Origin: Nanobdellota archaeon
Lineage (GTDB): Archaea; Nanobdellota; Nanobdellia; SCGC-AAA011-G17; GW2011-AR20
Length of the DNA: 19,622 nucleotides
Reading direction: 5' to 3'
NCBI GenBank assembly: GCA_018819375.1
Contig: JAHJQH010000054.1
Location: 1-19,622, forward strand
Part shown: positions 7,061-13,348 of the stretch, piece after piece
How the letters are laid out: every line of letters begins with the position of its first letter
Numbering within the stretch: position 1 is the stretch's first letter
Notes under the pieces: generated by a model
Seen by the model: only the letters and a program-made list of their open reading frames with translations
Databases searched by the model: none
Told to the model about the DNA's origin: nothing
Translations under genes and position numbers: made by a program

Positions 7061-7185
7061 TTAAACTTATTCTCCATAAAATCCCTAAGAAGTAGTCCTA
7101 GATTATTTCCTTAAACTTATTCTCCATAAAATCCCTAAGAAGTAGTCCTAGATTATTTCCTTAAACTTATTTTCCATAAAATCCA
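7061..7185. repeat. 50-bp tandem repeat, two identical units plus a third partial unit
   Basis: Units 7061-7110 and 7111-7160 are identical. A third begins at 7161 and matches for about 24 bases with one substitution, and a decayed copy (GGTAGTC...) precedes 7061. The third unit is the C-terminal coding end (DFMENKFKEII) of the adjacent gene, so the array arose by duplication of that gene's 3' end. The period of 50 is not a multiple of 3. Confidence 0.9.
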
Positions 7186-7606
7186 CAAATTCCTTTGTTT
7201 TTCCATAGAACTCGTGAAGCTTTGCCATATCAACTTCAATAACTTCTTCTTCCTTAGTCATCACAGTCAGGCAAACATTTTTCCTGAACTCTCCTTTCTT
7301 CGTGTATTCTGCCCTGTCAATTTTCTTTAATAAGAAATAAAAGTTCATAAAATCAAGAATGTCAATGTTCCTCTTATATGCCCCTCTAAAAGTTTCAGCT
7401 CTTGAAACAGGAGTAAGCGGAATCTCTTCTATTTTACTTTTTTCCTTAAGAATCTCAAGAGCCCTTATTATGGACAAGTCAAATGCACTTATCATCCTGT
7501 AAATTGTGTTCTTAATCACGTCACAAGTTCTGGTATACTTTAATGTGACAAATATGAGGTGGTCTGCCCTCTTTAATTCTTCTCTTGGCTCTTCTATTGT
7601 TACCAT
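7148..7606 (-). CDS. Conserved small helical protein, paralogous to its upstream neighbour
   Basis: A 152-aa, charged, mostly helical protein without signal peptide or membrane span; I cannot assign a function. It contains RADHLIFVTLKYTRTCDVI near residues 13-31 and ends with KTKEFVDFMENKF. Both blocks have counterparts at the same relative positions in the product of the gene just upstream (NSDHLAYMTYPLIRDNKLL and ESKEFVRKVNSIF), so the two are probably divergent duplicates that may pair. The helical build and the Arg-rich first helix pair faintly recall HEPN domains, but no clear RX4-6H motif is present. It starts 1 nt after the preceding stop and is the last gene of the Sec61-beta/NAC operon. 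Its last codons lie in a tandem repeat. Confidence 0.75.
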   Translation of the reverse strand: MVTIEEPREELKRADHLIFVTLKYTRTCDVIKNTIYRMISAFDLSIIRALEILKEKSKIEEIPLTPVSRAETFRGAYKRNIDILDFMNFYFLLKKIDRAEYTKKGEFRKNVCLTVMTKEEEVIEVDMAKLHEFYGKTKEFVDFMENKFKEII

Positions 7607-7607
7607 C

Positions 7608-8114
7608 TTATTTTGGGAATATTGAATTTACCTTTCTCACAAACTCCTTGCTTTCGTTAATGTATTTCTTAAGCTGGGTTATGTCCAGGGATTTCATTTT
7701 ATAATCATAACCTGCCACGAAATATTTATTGTCTCTTACAAATTCCATACTGCTCTTTTTCCTTCCTTCCACAAACTCCTTTAATTCTTGAATGATTTTT
7801 AGGTGCCTTGGCTCAAAACCATATCTCCTTGCACATTTTGTTTTGAATATCTCAAATTTTGACCTAAAATTTTCCGGATAAGGACCTATCCTTTTGTAAA
7901 GTCTGTCATAATAAAGCACCACTTCCATAAACCTCGTCAAGGCCTCACTAAGATTCTCTGCTATTCTGACAAGGAGTTTATTATCCCTGATCAAAGGATA
8001 AGTCATGTAAGCAAGATGGTCTGAATTTCTAAAAATCTTGTTTGCTTCGTTTAACATTAAAGGGATCTTTTCCATATAATCCATAACCTTCTGAAACTTT
8101 ATTAATCTATCCAA
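7608..8114 (-). CDS. Conserved small helical protein, paralogous to its downstream neighbour
   Basis: A 168-aa basic, helical, soluble protein of unknown function. It contains NSDHLAYMTYPLIRDNKLL and AENLSEALTRFMEVVLYY, then a Lys/Arg-rich middle (FRSKFEIFKTKCARRYGFEPRH) and a closing ITQLKKYINESKEFVRKV. It is similar in layout and key positions to the next gene. The open frame starts at TTG (8114). An in-frame ATG at 8084 preceded by AGAAGG is a credible alternative that would remove ten residues. It lies 10 nt after the NAC gene, so it belongs to the same transcript. That placement suggests, but does not prove, a role at the ribosome exit or translocon. Confidence 0.75.
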   Translation of the reverse strand: MDRLIKFQKVMDYMEKIPLMLNEANKIFRNSDHLAYMTYPLIRDNKLLVRIAENLSEALTRFMEVVLYYDRLYKRIGPYPENFRSKFEIFKTKCARRYGFEPRHLKIIQELKEFVEGRKKSSMEFVRDNKYFVAGYDYKMKSLDITQLKKYINESKEFVRKVNSIFPK

Positions 8115-8124
8115 CCACCCCCTG

Positions 8125-8451
8125 TTATTCTTTCTTAATAGACAAAATAGCCTTTGCTATATCCCCTTCATTTTTCTCCAATGCCTTAACAGCATCTTCT
8201 CTTGAACATGAACATTGCTCTATAACCACCTTGATATCTTCTTCACCTGTGCCGCTAACTTCTTCAACATCACCAACAATTTGAAATGTTTCCTGCCCCA
8301 TCATATTTATCTTGCTCACCTGGGGATTCCTTATAATCAATTCCTTATCTTTCAGCTTAATCACGACTTCCTCAGCATCAATTTCTTGCTGTTTTATGCC
8401 AAGTTTCTTCATCATACCCTGCATTTGTCTTGGATTCATACCTGGAAACAT
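8125..8451 (-). CDS. nac: Nascent polypeptide-associated complex protein (archaeal NAC)
   Basis: Archaeal NAC forms a homodimer at the ribosomal exit tunnel and binds nascent chains. The 108-aa protein begins MFPGMNPRQMQGMMKKLGIK, the typical archaeal opening. A beta-barrel NAC domain follows (EEVVIKLKDKELIIRNPQVSKINMMGQETFQIVG). It ends with a UBA domain (about 68-108; VVIEQCSCSREDAVKALEKNEGDIAKAILSI). Length and domain order match the family. It starts 4 nt after the Sec61-beta stop with GGATGGG as ribosome-binding site inside that gene, so it is translationally linked to a translocon subunit. That fits a shared role in handling nascent chains. Confidence 0.95.
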   Translation of the reverse strand: MFPGMNPRQMQGMMKKLGIKQQEIDAEEVVIKLKDKELIIRNPQVSKINMMGQETFQIVGDVEEVSGTGEEDIKVVIEQCSCSREDAVKALEKNEGDIAKAILSIKKE

Positions 8452-8455
8452 ACTG

Positions 8456-8611
8456 CTATCCCATCCTATGCAAAAAGAATTCGACGATTATGACAAGAAT
8501 AATGAAAAATAACACATGCTCTGGTTTAATCATTATCTTGCTTTTGTAATCATCAAAATACCTGACTAACCCACCCATTCCAGAAGGTATTCTTATTTTA
8601 TCATCAGCCAT
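8456..8611 (-). CDS. Preprotein translocase subunit Sec61-beta (archaeal SecG equivalent)
   Basis: A 51-aa protein that I translated directly from the reverse strand. It starts MADDKIRIPSGMGGLVRYFD, followed by DYKSKIMIKPEHVLF and one membrane span (VLFFIILVIVVEFFL), ending LHRMG. The PSGMGGLVRYF...KI.I.P motif before a single C-terminal transmembrane helix is diagnostic for archaeal Sec61-beta, the small non-essential subunit of the SecYE-beta channel. It is the first gene of an operon with NAC and two helical proteins. The upstream region has no compelling Shine-Dalgarno close to the ATG, but a long repeat-bearing leader lies upstream. Confidence 0.93.
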   Translation of the reverse strand: MADDKIRIPSGMGGLVRYFDDYKSKIMIKPEHVLFFIILVIIVEFFLHRMG

Positions 8612-8654
8612 ATTCACTCACTTATTCTCACACCCACCTATTTCCAACTTCACT

Positions 8655-8694
8655 CATTCTTCACTTCATCAATTTACTTCATTAACTTCACTCA
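8655..8694. repeat. 40-bp direct repeat, copy 1
   Basis: Perfect match to 8709-8748. It is built from shorter CTTCA-type units. Confidence 0.92.
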
Positions 8695-8708
8695 ACTATT
8701 CTTATATT

Positions 8709-8748
8709 CATTCTTCACTTCATCAATTTACTTCATTAACTTCACTCA
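8709..8748. repeat. 40-bp direct repeat, copy 2
   Basis: Perfect match to 8655-8694; the copies are offset by 54 bp. Confidence 0.92.
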
Positions 8749-8833
8749 TCTGGTCTCAACTCAAATCTAATCCTGAAATCTAATTCTAATCTTCAAATCT
8801 AACCTTGTTTTAACCTACTTTTACTAAAACGAG

Positions 8834-8843
8834 CTTATATAAA
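8834..8843 (-). promoter_or_regulatory. TATA box, probable promoter of the Sec61-beta/NAC operon
   Basis: Minus strand TTTATATAAG with an AAAG stretch upstream. It is the best TATA match in the 336-bp gap. No rightward gene starts nearby, so leftward use is favoured. Confidence 0.45.
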
Positions 8844-8947
8844 AACTTTACTACCTCTTCATTATCACAAAAAACAAGATAATCATCTTATGCACCAAGA
8901 GATACACCAAGAACTTCAGACATCCCCTGTTCAATAACTAAACAATA

Positions 8948-9538
8948 TTACTCAGCGATAAAATCATCAATCTTGTCCTTCATGCTCAATCCCCTGCTTT
9001 TCAGATACTCTCGGGCGAGAATCCAGTAAATTAAACCAAGGCTTTTCTTACCTTTATTGTTACAGGGAACAACAAGGTCAAGCTTGTTTGATTCATTATT
9101 AGTATCACAAAGTGCAATAATAGGAACTCCCATTTTGAATGCATCTGAAACAGCATTCTTGTCAGGCCAAGGATCAGTAACCAGCATAAGCATTATCTCC
9201 CTGAAACTATCTAACTTAGGGTTTGTCAAAATTCCAGGAGGATACCTGCCAACGAGACTTTTTATCCCGGTTGCATCAGAAAAAGCATTCACTGCTTTCC
9301 AGCCATTCTCTCTCCTGCACACCACCACAATTTCCTCAGGCTCGTACTTTGACAAAAACTGGGAAGCAATGCTTAACCTGCTGTCAATAGATTCCACATT
9401 AAGCACGAGAAGCTTGTCAGCCCTGCATTTGTAAATAAAAGGTTCCATATACTTTGTCTTGAACTTTGTTCCGATATGTATTCCTGCTTTCAGGTAATCA
9501 TCCAATGGAACCAAAAGATTCTTATTTTCCTCTACCAT
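8948..9538 (-). CDS. rpsB: 30S ribosomal protein S2 (uS2)
   Basis: A small-subunit protein. It opens MVEENKNLLVPLDDYLKAGIHIGTKFKTKYMEPFI..., where AGIHIGT is the S2 signature. It continues with YKCRADKLLVLNVESIDSRL, GRYPPGILTNP (archaeal/eukaryal GRFTPGTLTN counterpart), VTDPWPDKNAVSDAFKMGVPIIALCDTNN and LGLIYWILAREYL. The open frame extends 18 codons further upstream, but I start it at 9538. A TATA box (9561-9570) sits 23-28 nt before that ATG and would lie inside the longer version. The resulting 196 aa fits archaeal S2. It is divergent from the Na/Pi-cotransporter-like gene with overlapping promoters. The usual archaeal S2 neighbours (enolase, RNA polymerase N/K) are absent. Confidence 0.95.
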   Translation of the reverse strand: MVEENKNLLVPLDDYLKAGIHIGTKFKTKYMEPFIYKCRADKLLVLNVESIDSRLSIASQFLSKYEPEEIVVVCRRENGWKAVNAFSDATGIKSLVGRYPPGILTNPKLDSFREIMLMLVTDPWPDKNAVSDAFKMGVPIIALCDTNNESNKLDLVVPCNNKGKKSLGLIYWILAREYLKSRGLSMKDKIDDFIAE

Positions 9539-9560
9539 AGCAAAACCACTAAAAAAAGCA

Positions 9561-9570
9561 TTTATAAAAG
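9561..9570 (-). promoter_or_regulatory. TATA box of the S2 gene
   Basis: Minus strand CTTTTATAAA, centred about 27 nt before the ATG at 9538; it decides the start. Confidence 0.7.
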
Positions 9571-9580
9571 TTGTGGAAAC

Positions 9581-9590
9581 CCTTAAAAAC
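9581..9590 (+). promoter_or_regulatory. TATA box of the Na/Pi-cotransporter-like gene
   Basis: CCTTAAAAAC, centred about 26 nt before the ATG at 9612. The same CTTAAAAAC form precedes S10 and tRNA-Ser(GGA). Confidence 0.6.
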
Positions 9591-9611
9591 AATCAAGACA
9601 ACAATCCTAAA

Positions 9612-10694
9612 ATGCAAAAAGAGAATAAACCAGTCTTTTGCTGGAAGAAACTCGCTCCGGTATTCTGGATTTACTTGTTTATTCTAGGTTTGGAACTTCT
9701 GAAAAAAACATCATTATCACTCGCACCAAATCTGACAAACATTCTAAGCTCAGCAATAAACACAAATCCTATTAAAGCACTTAGTGCAGGATGGCTCCTC
9801 ACATCAATATTCCAGTCATCAGGAGCAATAGATTCATTATCACTGACTCTTATGGCAAACTCCATTATTTCTTTGAGAGCAGTAATATTCATAATAATGG
9901 GCGCTACAATAGGAACAACAATAACCGCACTTATCATCTCTCTGCTGACAAAAGCAAAAAAAAGGGATTTCAGGCACGGATTTGAGATTGGAACATCAGC
10001 AACCATCTATAATGTTCTTATCATCGCAATATTTTTCATATTGGAAATAACCTTCAAAGAGTTATCCTCTATCACACAAGTAATAAACTCTTTTATTCAC
10101 ACACCAAAAATAGGGTTTATTCCAGACCTAGTTAGCTTCATAACCAGTCCTGTAATCAATCCATTATCAAAAATCTCTTTCAAACCATTGGTGCTCTTAA
10201 TTGCATTCTTGTTATTATTGGTAAGTTTAAGGTTTCTTTCAAAATCAGTAGTTCAGGCCATTGGTGGAGAAAAACAAACAAAAGAAATAATCCGCAAATA
10301 CTTCAGCTCAAAAACAAAATCTTTCTTTATTGGCATTGGTATCACCGCCATTGTTTTTAGCTCAAGCATAACAATAGGGCTTTTGGTTCCATTGACTATG
10401 TCAAGGCTTATAACTTTAAAAAAAGCAATTCCTTTTATTTTGGGTGCAGAAATCGGGACAATGACAGATGTTCTTCTTGCTTCAATAATTATAGGGAAAT
10501 CCATAACACTGTCTTTAGCGCTGATGTATCTAATTATGCTGATAATAGGGGCGCTTATATTTCTTCCAAACACCAGTATAATATTCAATTTAACAAAATA
10601 TGTCTCAAAACATCTCCTTAACATCTCACGAAAAAGAGCAGTCCTATACTTGATTACCTTCATCACCATCCCCCTAATAATCCTGCTGATATAA
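9612..10694 (+). CDS. Na/Pi-cotransporter family membrane protein (PF02690-like)
   Basis: A 360-aa polytopic membrane protein with an internal repeat. The first half carries QSSGA (68-72), then GATIGTTITA (about 97-106). The second half has the corresponding FSSSITIG and GAEIGTMTD about 165 residues later. QSSS...GxNIGTT twice is the hallmark of the Na/Pi-cotransporter II family; here the second copy lacks the Gln. Likely an inward solute carrier, with phosphate as the family's known substrate. The open frame begins at GTG 9573, but the TATA box at 9581-9590 would then be inside the gene, so I chose the ATG at 9612. It is followed after 1 nt by the AlkD-like gene, hence co-transcribed. Confidence 0.85.
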   Translation: MQKENKPVFCWKKLAPVFWIYLFILGLELLKKTSLSLAPNLTNILSSAINTNPIKALSAGWLLTSIFQSSGAIDSLSLTLMANSIISLRAVIFIIMGATIGTTITALIISLLTKAKKRDFRHGFEIGTSATIYNVLIIAIFFILEITFKELSSITQVINSFIHTPKIGFIPDLVSFITSPVINPLSKISFKPLVLLIAFLLLLVSLRFLSKSVVQAIGGEKQTKEIIRKYFSSKTKSFFIGIGITAIVFSSSITIGLLVPLTMSRLITLKKAIPFILGAEIGTMTDVLLASIIIGKSITLSLALMYLIMLIIGALIFLPNTSIIFNLTKYVSKHLLNISRKRAVLYLITFITIPLIILLI

Positions 10695-10695
10695 A

Positions 10696-11400
10696 ATGCT
10701 AAATCAAATAAAAAAAGAATTTCAGGAAAAAGCAAATCCAGAAAAATCCAAGATACTCCAGGGATTCTTCAAGACAGGAAAAGGAGAATACGGCGAAGGG
10801 GACATTTTCCTGGGCATCACGGTTCCAGAACAAAGAAAAATAGCAAAAAAATACACCCGCCTTCCCCTCACACAATTAAAAAAACTCCTGACCTCAAAGT
10901 TCCACGAACACAGGTTAACATCCTTAATCATACTCACACAAAAATACACTAACGCAATTTCCGAAAAGAAAAAAGAAATCTATGATTTCTACTTATCAAA
11001 AACCAAAAACATAAACAACTGGGATCTCGTGGATTTATCAGCACCAACCATAGTAGGAGCTTATCTTCTGGACAAGCCAAGAACAAAGCTCTATCAACTG
11101 GCAAACTCAAAAGACCTGTGGGAGAAAAGAATAGCAATTATTTCAACATACGCCCTAATAAGGAATAACCAGTTTGAAGACACGCTCAGGATTTCAGAAG
11201 TCCTTATGCACGACAAACACGACTTAATCCACAAGGCAGTTGGATGGATGCTGAGAGAAGTGGGAAAAAGAAATCAACAAACCCTTGAAAGTTTCCTCAA
11301 AAAGCATCACAAGCATATGCCGAGAACAATGCTTCGCTACGCAATTGAAAAATTCCCACAATCCAAAAGGAAATATTATCTGCAAAAACAATCCAAATAG
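10696..11400 (+). CDS. AlkD-like DNA alkylation repair protein (HEAT-repeat glycosylase)
   Basis: A 234-aa all-helical protein of the AlkC/AlkD superfamily. Members excise positively charged alkylated bases without base flipping. The residues that line the catalytic cleft of Bacillus AlkD have counterparts here: Trp109 and Asp113 in NNWDLVDLSAP, an Arg near 145 (WEKRIAIIS), and Trp184 in HKAVGWMLREVGKR. The opening GKGEYGEGDIFLGITVPEQRKIAKKY is typical. Length matches the family. It follows the membrane-transporter gene by 1 nt. The C-terminal SKRKYYLQKQSK is basic. I am confident of the family; activity is inferred from the conserved residues. Confidence 0.92.
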   Translation: MLNQIKKEFQEKANPEKSKILQGFFKTGKGEYGEGDIFLGITVPEQRKIAKKYTRLPLTQLKKLLTSKFHEHRLTSLIILTQKYTNAISEKKKEIYDFYLSKTKNINNWDLVDLSAPTIVGAYLLDKPRTKLYQLANSKDLWEKRIAIISTYALIRNNQFEDTLRISEVLMHDKHDLIHKAVGWMLREVGKRNQQTLESFLKKHHKHMPRTMLRYAIEKFPQSKRKYYLQKQSK

Positions 11401-11406
11401 AAAAAC

Positions 11407-11415
11407 CTTAAAAAC
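11407..11415 (+). promoter_or_regulatory. TATA box of the S10 gene
   Basis: CTTAAAAAC centred about 26 nt before the ATG at 11437; no Shine-Dalgarno follows, so the mRNA is probably leaderless. Confidence 0.6.
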
Positions 11416-11436
11416 CCTGCTTTTCTTTAAAACCCC

Positions 11437-11751
11437 ATGCAAAGAGCAAGAATCAAGATATCCTGTAATAAGATTAATGAACTAAATGAAATATGTCGGT
11501 CTATCGCAGACATAGTTGAAAAAACAAAGGCAAAAATTCACGGTCCAATCCCTCTGCCCACAAAAAGGATGAAATTAACAACCAGAAAATCACCAGATGG
11601 AGAAGGAAAGGCATCTTGGGAGAGGTATGAGATGAGAATTCACAAGAGGTTACTGGACCTTGATATTGACGACAGGACTCTCCGCCTCATCATGAGAATT
11701 CCCATTCCAGACTCAGTATCAATCTCCATCGAGCTTCTCGAGAACAAGTAA
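11437..11751 (+). CDS. rpsJ: 30S ribosomal protein S10 (uS10)
   Basis: A 104-aa small-subunit protein that packs in the 30S head. The archaeal signature is complete: MQRARIKISCNKINELNEIC, then AKIHGPIPLPTKRMKLTTRKSPDGEGKASWERYEMRIHKRLLDL and MRIPIPDSVSISIEL. In many archaea S10 follows EF-1A and precedes tRNA genes; here the tRNA-Ser(GGA) gene follows after about 30 nt, but EF-1A is absent and AlkD precedes it. The start is supported by a TATA box 26 nt upstream. Confidence 0.97.
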   Translation: MQRARIKISCNKINELNEICRSIADIVEKTKAKIHGPIPLPTKRMKLTTRKSPDGEGKASWERYEMRIHKRLLDLDIDDRTLRLIMRIPIPDSVSISIELLENK

Positions 11752-11753
11752 AA

Positions 11754-11763
11754 CTTAAAAACC
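11754..11763 (+). promoter_or_regulatory. TATA box of tRNA-Ser(GGA)
   Basis: CTTAAAAACC centred about 26 nt before the tRNA 5' end. Confidence 0.6.
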
Positions 11764-11784
11764 CTTTTTGTTTCTTTATTCTGT

Positions 11785-11961
11785 GCCGGGATCGCATAAT
11801 GGTATTGCACAGGCCTGGAAAGCCTGACCCTTCGGGGTGTCTGGGTTCAACACAGCTTTTGGTTAAAAGCTGGCAAAACAAGCCATCTTCGCAACTTTGT
11901 TGCTTGATGCGCTGGTCACGCCTTTACACGACCAATTGTTGAGAAAGTCCCAGTCCCGGCG
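11785..11961 (+). tRNA. tRNA-Ser (anticodon GGA), with intron in the T-loop
   Basis: The acceptor stem GCCGGGA/TCCCGGC carries discriminator G73. The D-arm is GCA-TAATGGTAT-TGC. The anticodon arm is CAGGC-CTGGAAA-GCCTG, so the anticodon is GGA and it reads UCC. The class II variable arm is CCC-TTCG-GGG. The T-stem CTGGG pairs with CCCAG, but about 96 extra nt separate its two strands. The tRNA is therefore complete only if an intron is removed from the T-loop (see the intron entry). The 16 bp covering the T-stem 3' strand, acceptor 3' strand and 4 nt downstream recur at 13321-13336 beyond the ATPase gene. Confidence 0.88.
11852..11947 (+). other. Probable 96-nt T-loop intron of tRNA-Ser(GGA), position 59/60
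   Basis: Excision leaves T-loop TTCAACT (7 nt) on stem CTGGG/CCCAG. A relaxed bulge-helix-bulge fits. The central helix is TTCA/AGAA (three pairs), the bulges are ACA and AGT, and the inner helix is CAGC/GTTG. Internal hairpins are AGCTTTT/AAAAGCT, GCAAC/GTTGC and GGTC/GACC. Exact ends are inferred; a competing 7-bp pairing TTCAACA/TGTTGAG exists. Confidence 0.6.
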
Positions 11962-11964
11962 TTA
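11949..11964. repeat. 16-bp direct repeat, left copy (att-like, in the tRNA-Ser 3' end)
   Basis: CCCAGTCCCGGCGTTA, identical to 13321-13336. It covers the last 13 bases of the tRNA gene and 3 bases beyond. Confidence 0.93.
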
Positions 11965-11965
11965 A

Positions 11966-11984
11966 TATTACTCAAGCAGTAATA
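11966..11984. promoter_or_regulatory. Perfect 7-bp inverted repeat between tRNA end and ATPase promoter
   Basis: TATTACT-CAAGC-AGTAATA, immediately inside the left att-like repeat and about 20 bp before the ATPase TATA box. It could be a tRNA 3' hairpin, an operator, or a recombinase arm site. Confidence 0.5.
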
Positions 11985-12001
11985 ATAGTATAATGCAAAC
12001 A

Positions 12002-12010
12002 TTTATAAAC
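12002..12010 (+). promoter_or_regulatory. TATA box of the ATPase gene
   Basis: TTTATAAAC centred about 26 nt before the ATG at 12032. Confidence 0.65.
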
Positions 12011-12031
12011 TTCTTTGCATCGTAATTATTT

Positions 12032-13282
12032 ATGATTAGAGATATATTAATTCTTCAAGAAAGAGAATTACGAAAGAAATTAAAAGAACATTATATAGAC
12101 AGACAAATAAACAGAAAAAAGATTGATAACCCCCTGATTAAGGTTATTATTGGGCCTAGAAGAGCTGGAAAATCTTTTTTTGCATTGCATTTTCTAAATA
12201 AGAAAGAGAAATTTAGTTATGTTAATTTTGATGATGAAAGATTGATAGACTTAAAAGATTATGATGAATTAATGCAGAATTTAGATAATCTTTACAATAA
12301 CTCTAAAAATGTATTATTTGATGAAATTCAAAACTTACCTAGATGGGAACTGTTTCTTAATCGACTATACAGGCAGGGATATAATATTTTTGTTACAGGA
12401 AGTAATTCTAAACTTTTAAGCAAAGAACTAGCAACACATCTTACAGGAAGACATTCTCAAATAAACATATTCCCTTTTTCCTTTAAAGAATATTTAGAAT
12501 TAAATAAAAAAGAGAAATTAACTAACAATGAAATAAAATCTTTACTTGAAGAATATTTGGTAAGGGGGGGATATCCAGAAATAAAAATAAAAGATATTGA
12601 TTATAAAGAATATCTCTCAACACTTTTTGATTCAGTGATTTATAAAGACATTGTTAAACGATACAAGGTAAGATATCCTAACAAAATAGAAGACCTGGCT
12701 TTTTATCTTTTATCTAATATTGCTAACGAATATTCTTTTAATTCATTGATTAAAATAACTAAAATACAGAGTTCTCATACCATAGAAAAATATTTGGGTT
12801 ATTTAGAAGAAGCATTTATATTTTTTAGTTTAAAGAGATTCTCTTACAAAGTAAAGGAGCAATTTTCTCCAATAAAAAAGGTTTATTGTATTGATAATGG
12901 AATAATCAATGCAAAAGCATTTAAGATAAGTCCTGATTTTGGAAAGCTTTATGAGAATCTTGTAGCTATTGAATTAAAAAGAAAAGAAATGAATAATCAA
13001 TTAGATTTATTCTATTGGCAAAATCAACAAAAAGAAGAGGTTGATTTTGTAATTAAAGAAGGAACAAGAATTAGTTGTTTAATCCAAGTATGTTATAATC
13101 TTAATAACCCAAAAGTAAAACAAAGAGAAACAAGATCTTTAATTAAAGCTGGAGTTGAATTAAAATGTAAAAACTTGGTAGTCATAACCAAAGATTATGA
13201 GAAAAAAGAAAAGATGGAATGGTTTGGAAAAAAAACAGAAATTTCTTTTGTTCCTCTATGGAAATGGTTATTAGACCTTTAA
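12032..13282 (+). CDS. AAA+ ATPase with C-terminal DUF4143 nuclease-like domain
   Basis: A 416-aa protein. Walker A is GPRRAGKS (41-48), Walker B NVLFDEIQN (93-101) and sensor-1 FVTGSNSKLLS (120-130), with a conserved Arg in LTGRHSQI. A short DNA-binding-like helical region follows, then DUF4143 (about 300-416). There, YENLVAIELKR, EEVDFVIKEG and LIQVCYNLN give a partial PD-(D/E)XK pattern, with Gln-Val where Glu-Val-Lys would be expected. Members are widespread and horizontally mobile in archaea and bacteria; the cellular role is poorly known. Base composition is clearly more AT-rich than in neighbouring genes. The gene sits alone between two copies of a tRNA-Ser 3' end. It has its own TATA box and a likely leaderless start. 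Confidence 0.9.
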   Translation: MIRDILILQERELRKKLKEHYIDRQINRKKIDNPLIKVIIGPRRAGKSFFALHFLNKKEKFSYVNFDDERLIDLKDYDELMQNLDNLYNNSKNVLFDEIQNLPRWELFLNRLYRQGYNIFVTGSNSKLLSKELATHLTGRHSQINIFPFSFKEYLELNKKEKLTNNEIKSLLEEYLVRGGYPEIKIKDIDYKEYLSTLFDSVIYKDIVKRYKVRYPNKIEDLAFYLLSNIANEYSFNSLIKITKIQSSHTIEKYLGYLEEAFIFFSLKRFSYKVKEQFSPIKKVYCIDNGIINAKAFKISPDFGKLYENLVAIELKRKEMNNQLDLFYWQNQQKEEVDFVIKEGTRISCLIQVCYNLNNPKVKQRETRSLIKAGVELKCKNLVVITKDYEKKEKMEWFGKKTEISFVPLWKWLLDL

Positions 13283-13320
13283 GAACATCCCCTCTTAGGC
13301 GTTCCGCAAATTCCAAACAA

Positions 13321-13336
13321 CCCAGTCCCGGCGTTA
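13321..13336. repeat. 16-bp direct repeat, right copy (displaced tRNA-Ser 3' end)
   Basis: Identical to 11949-11964 but not preceded by tRNA sequence, so it cannot form a tRNA. It directly abuts the TyrRS TATA box. Confidence 0.93.
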
Positions 13337-13348
13337 CTTTTATAAATA
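13337..13348 (+). promoter_or_regulatory. TATA box of the TyrRS gene
   Basis: CTTTTATAAATA centred about 26 nt before the ATG at 13369. It rules out the upstream start of the longer open frame. Confidence 0.7.

Larger units (their letters stand above)
8612..8947. other. 336-bp non-coding region: repeat-rich leader of the Sec61-beta operon
   Basis: There is no ORF. It holds a 40-bp direct repeat (8655-8694 and 8709-8748), three AAATCTAA units (8763, 8776, 8794), many CTTCA/TTCACT motifs and a TATA-like box at 8834-8843. If that box drives the leftward operon, the mRNA has a roughly 200-nt GA-rich leader. Confidence 0.7.
11949..13320. mobile_element. Putative 1.37-kb integrated element carrying a single AAA ATPase gene
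   Basis: The interval is bounded by two identical 16-bp copies of the tRNA-Ser 3' end. This is the footprint left by tyrosine-recombinase integration into a tRNA gene. The cargo is one AT-rich gene whose codons (AAA, TTA, AAT, ATA preferred) contrast with the neighbouring S10 and TyrRS genes. There is no integrase inside, so it would be a non-autonomous or decayed element. The tRNA is kept whole at the left junction, and the TyrRS promoter starts just after the right copy. Confidence 0.65.

Noticed and set aside
7061..7185. Possible CRISPR array in the 50-bp repeats
   Set aside because: The units are strictly back to back with no spacers and include coding sequence; they are tandem duplications.
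8655..8748. 40-bp repeats as the start of a CRISPR array
   Set aside because: Only two copies, a 14-bp low-complexity gap, no palindromic ends and no cas genes.
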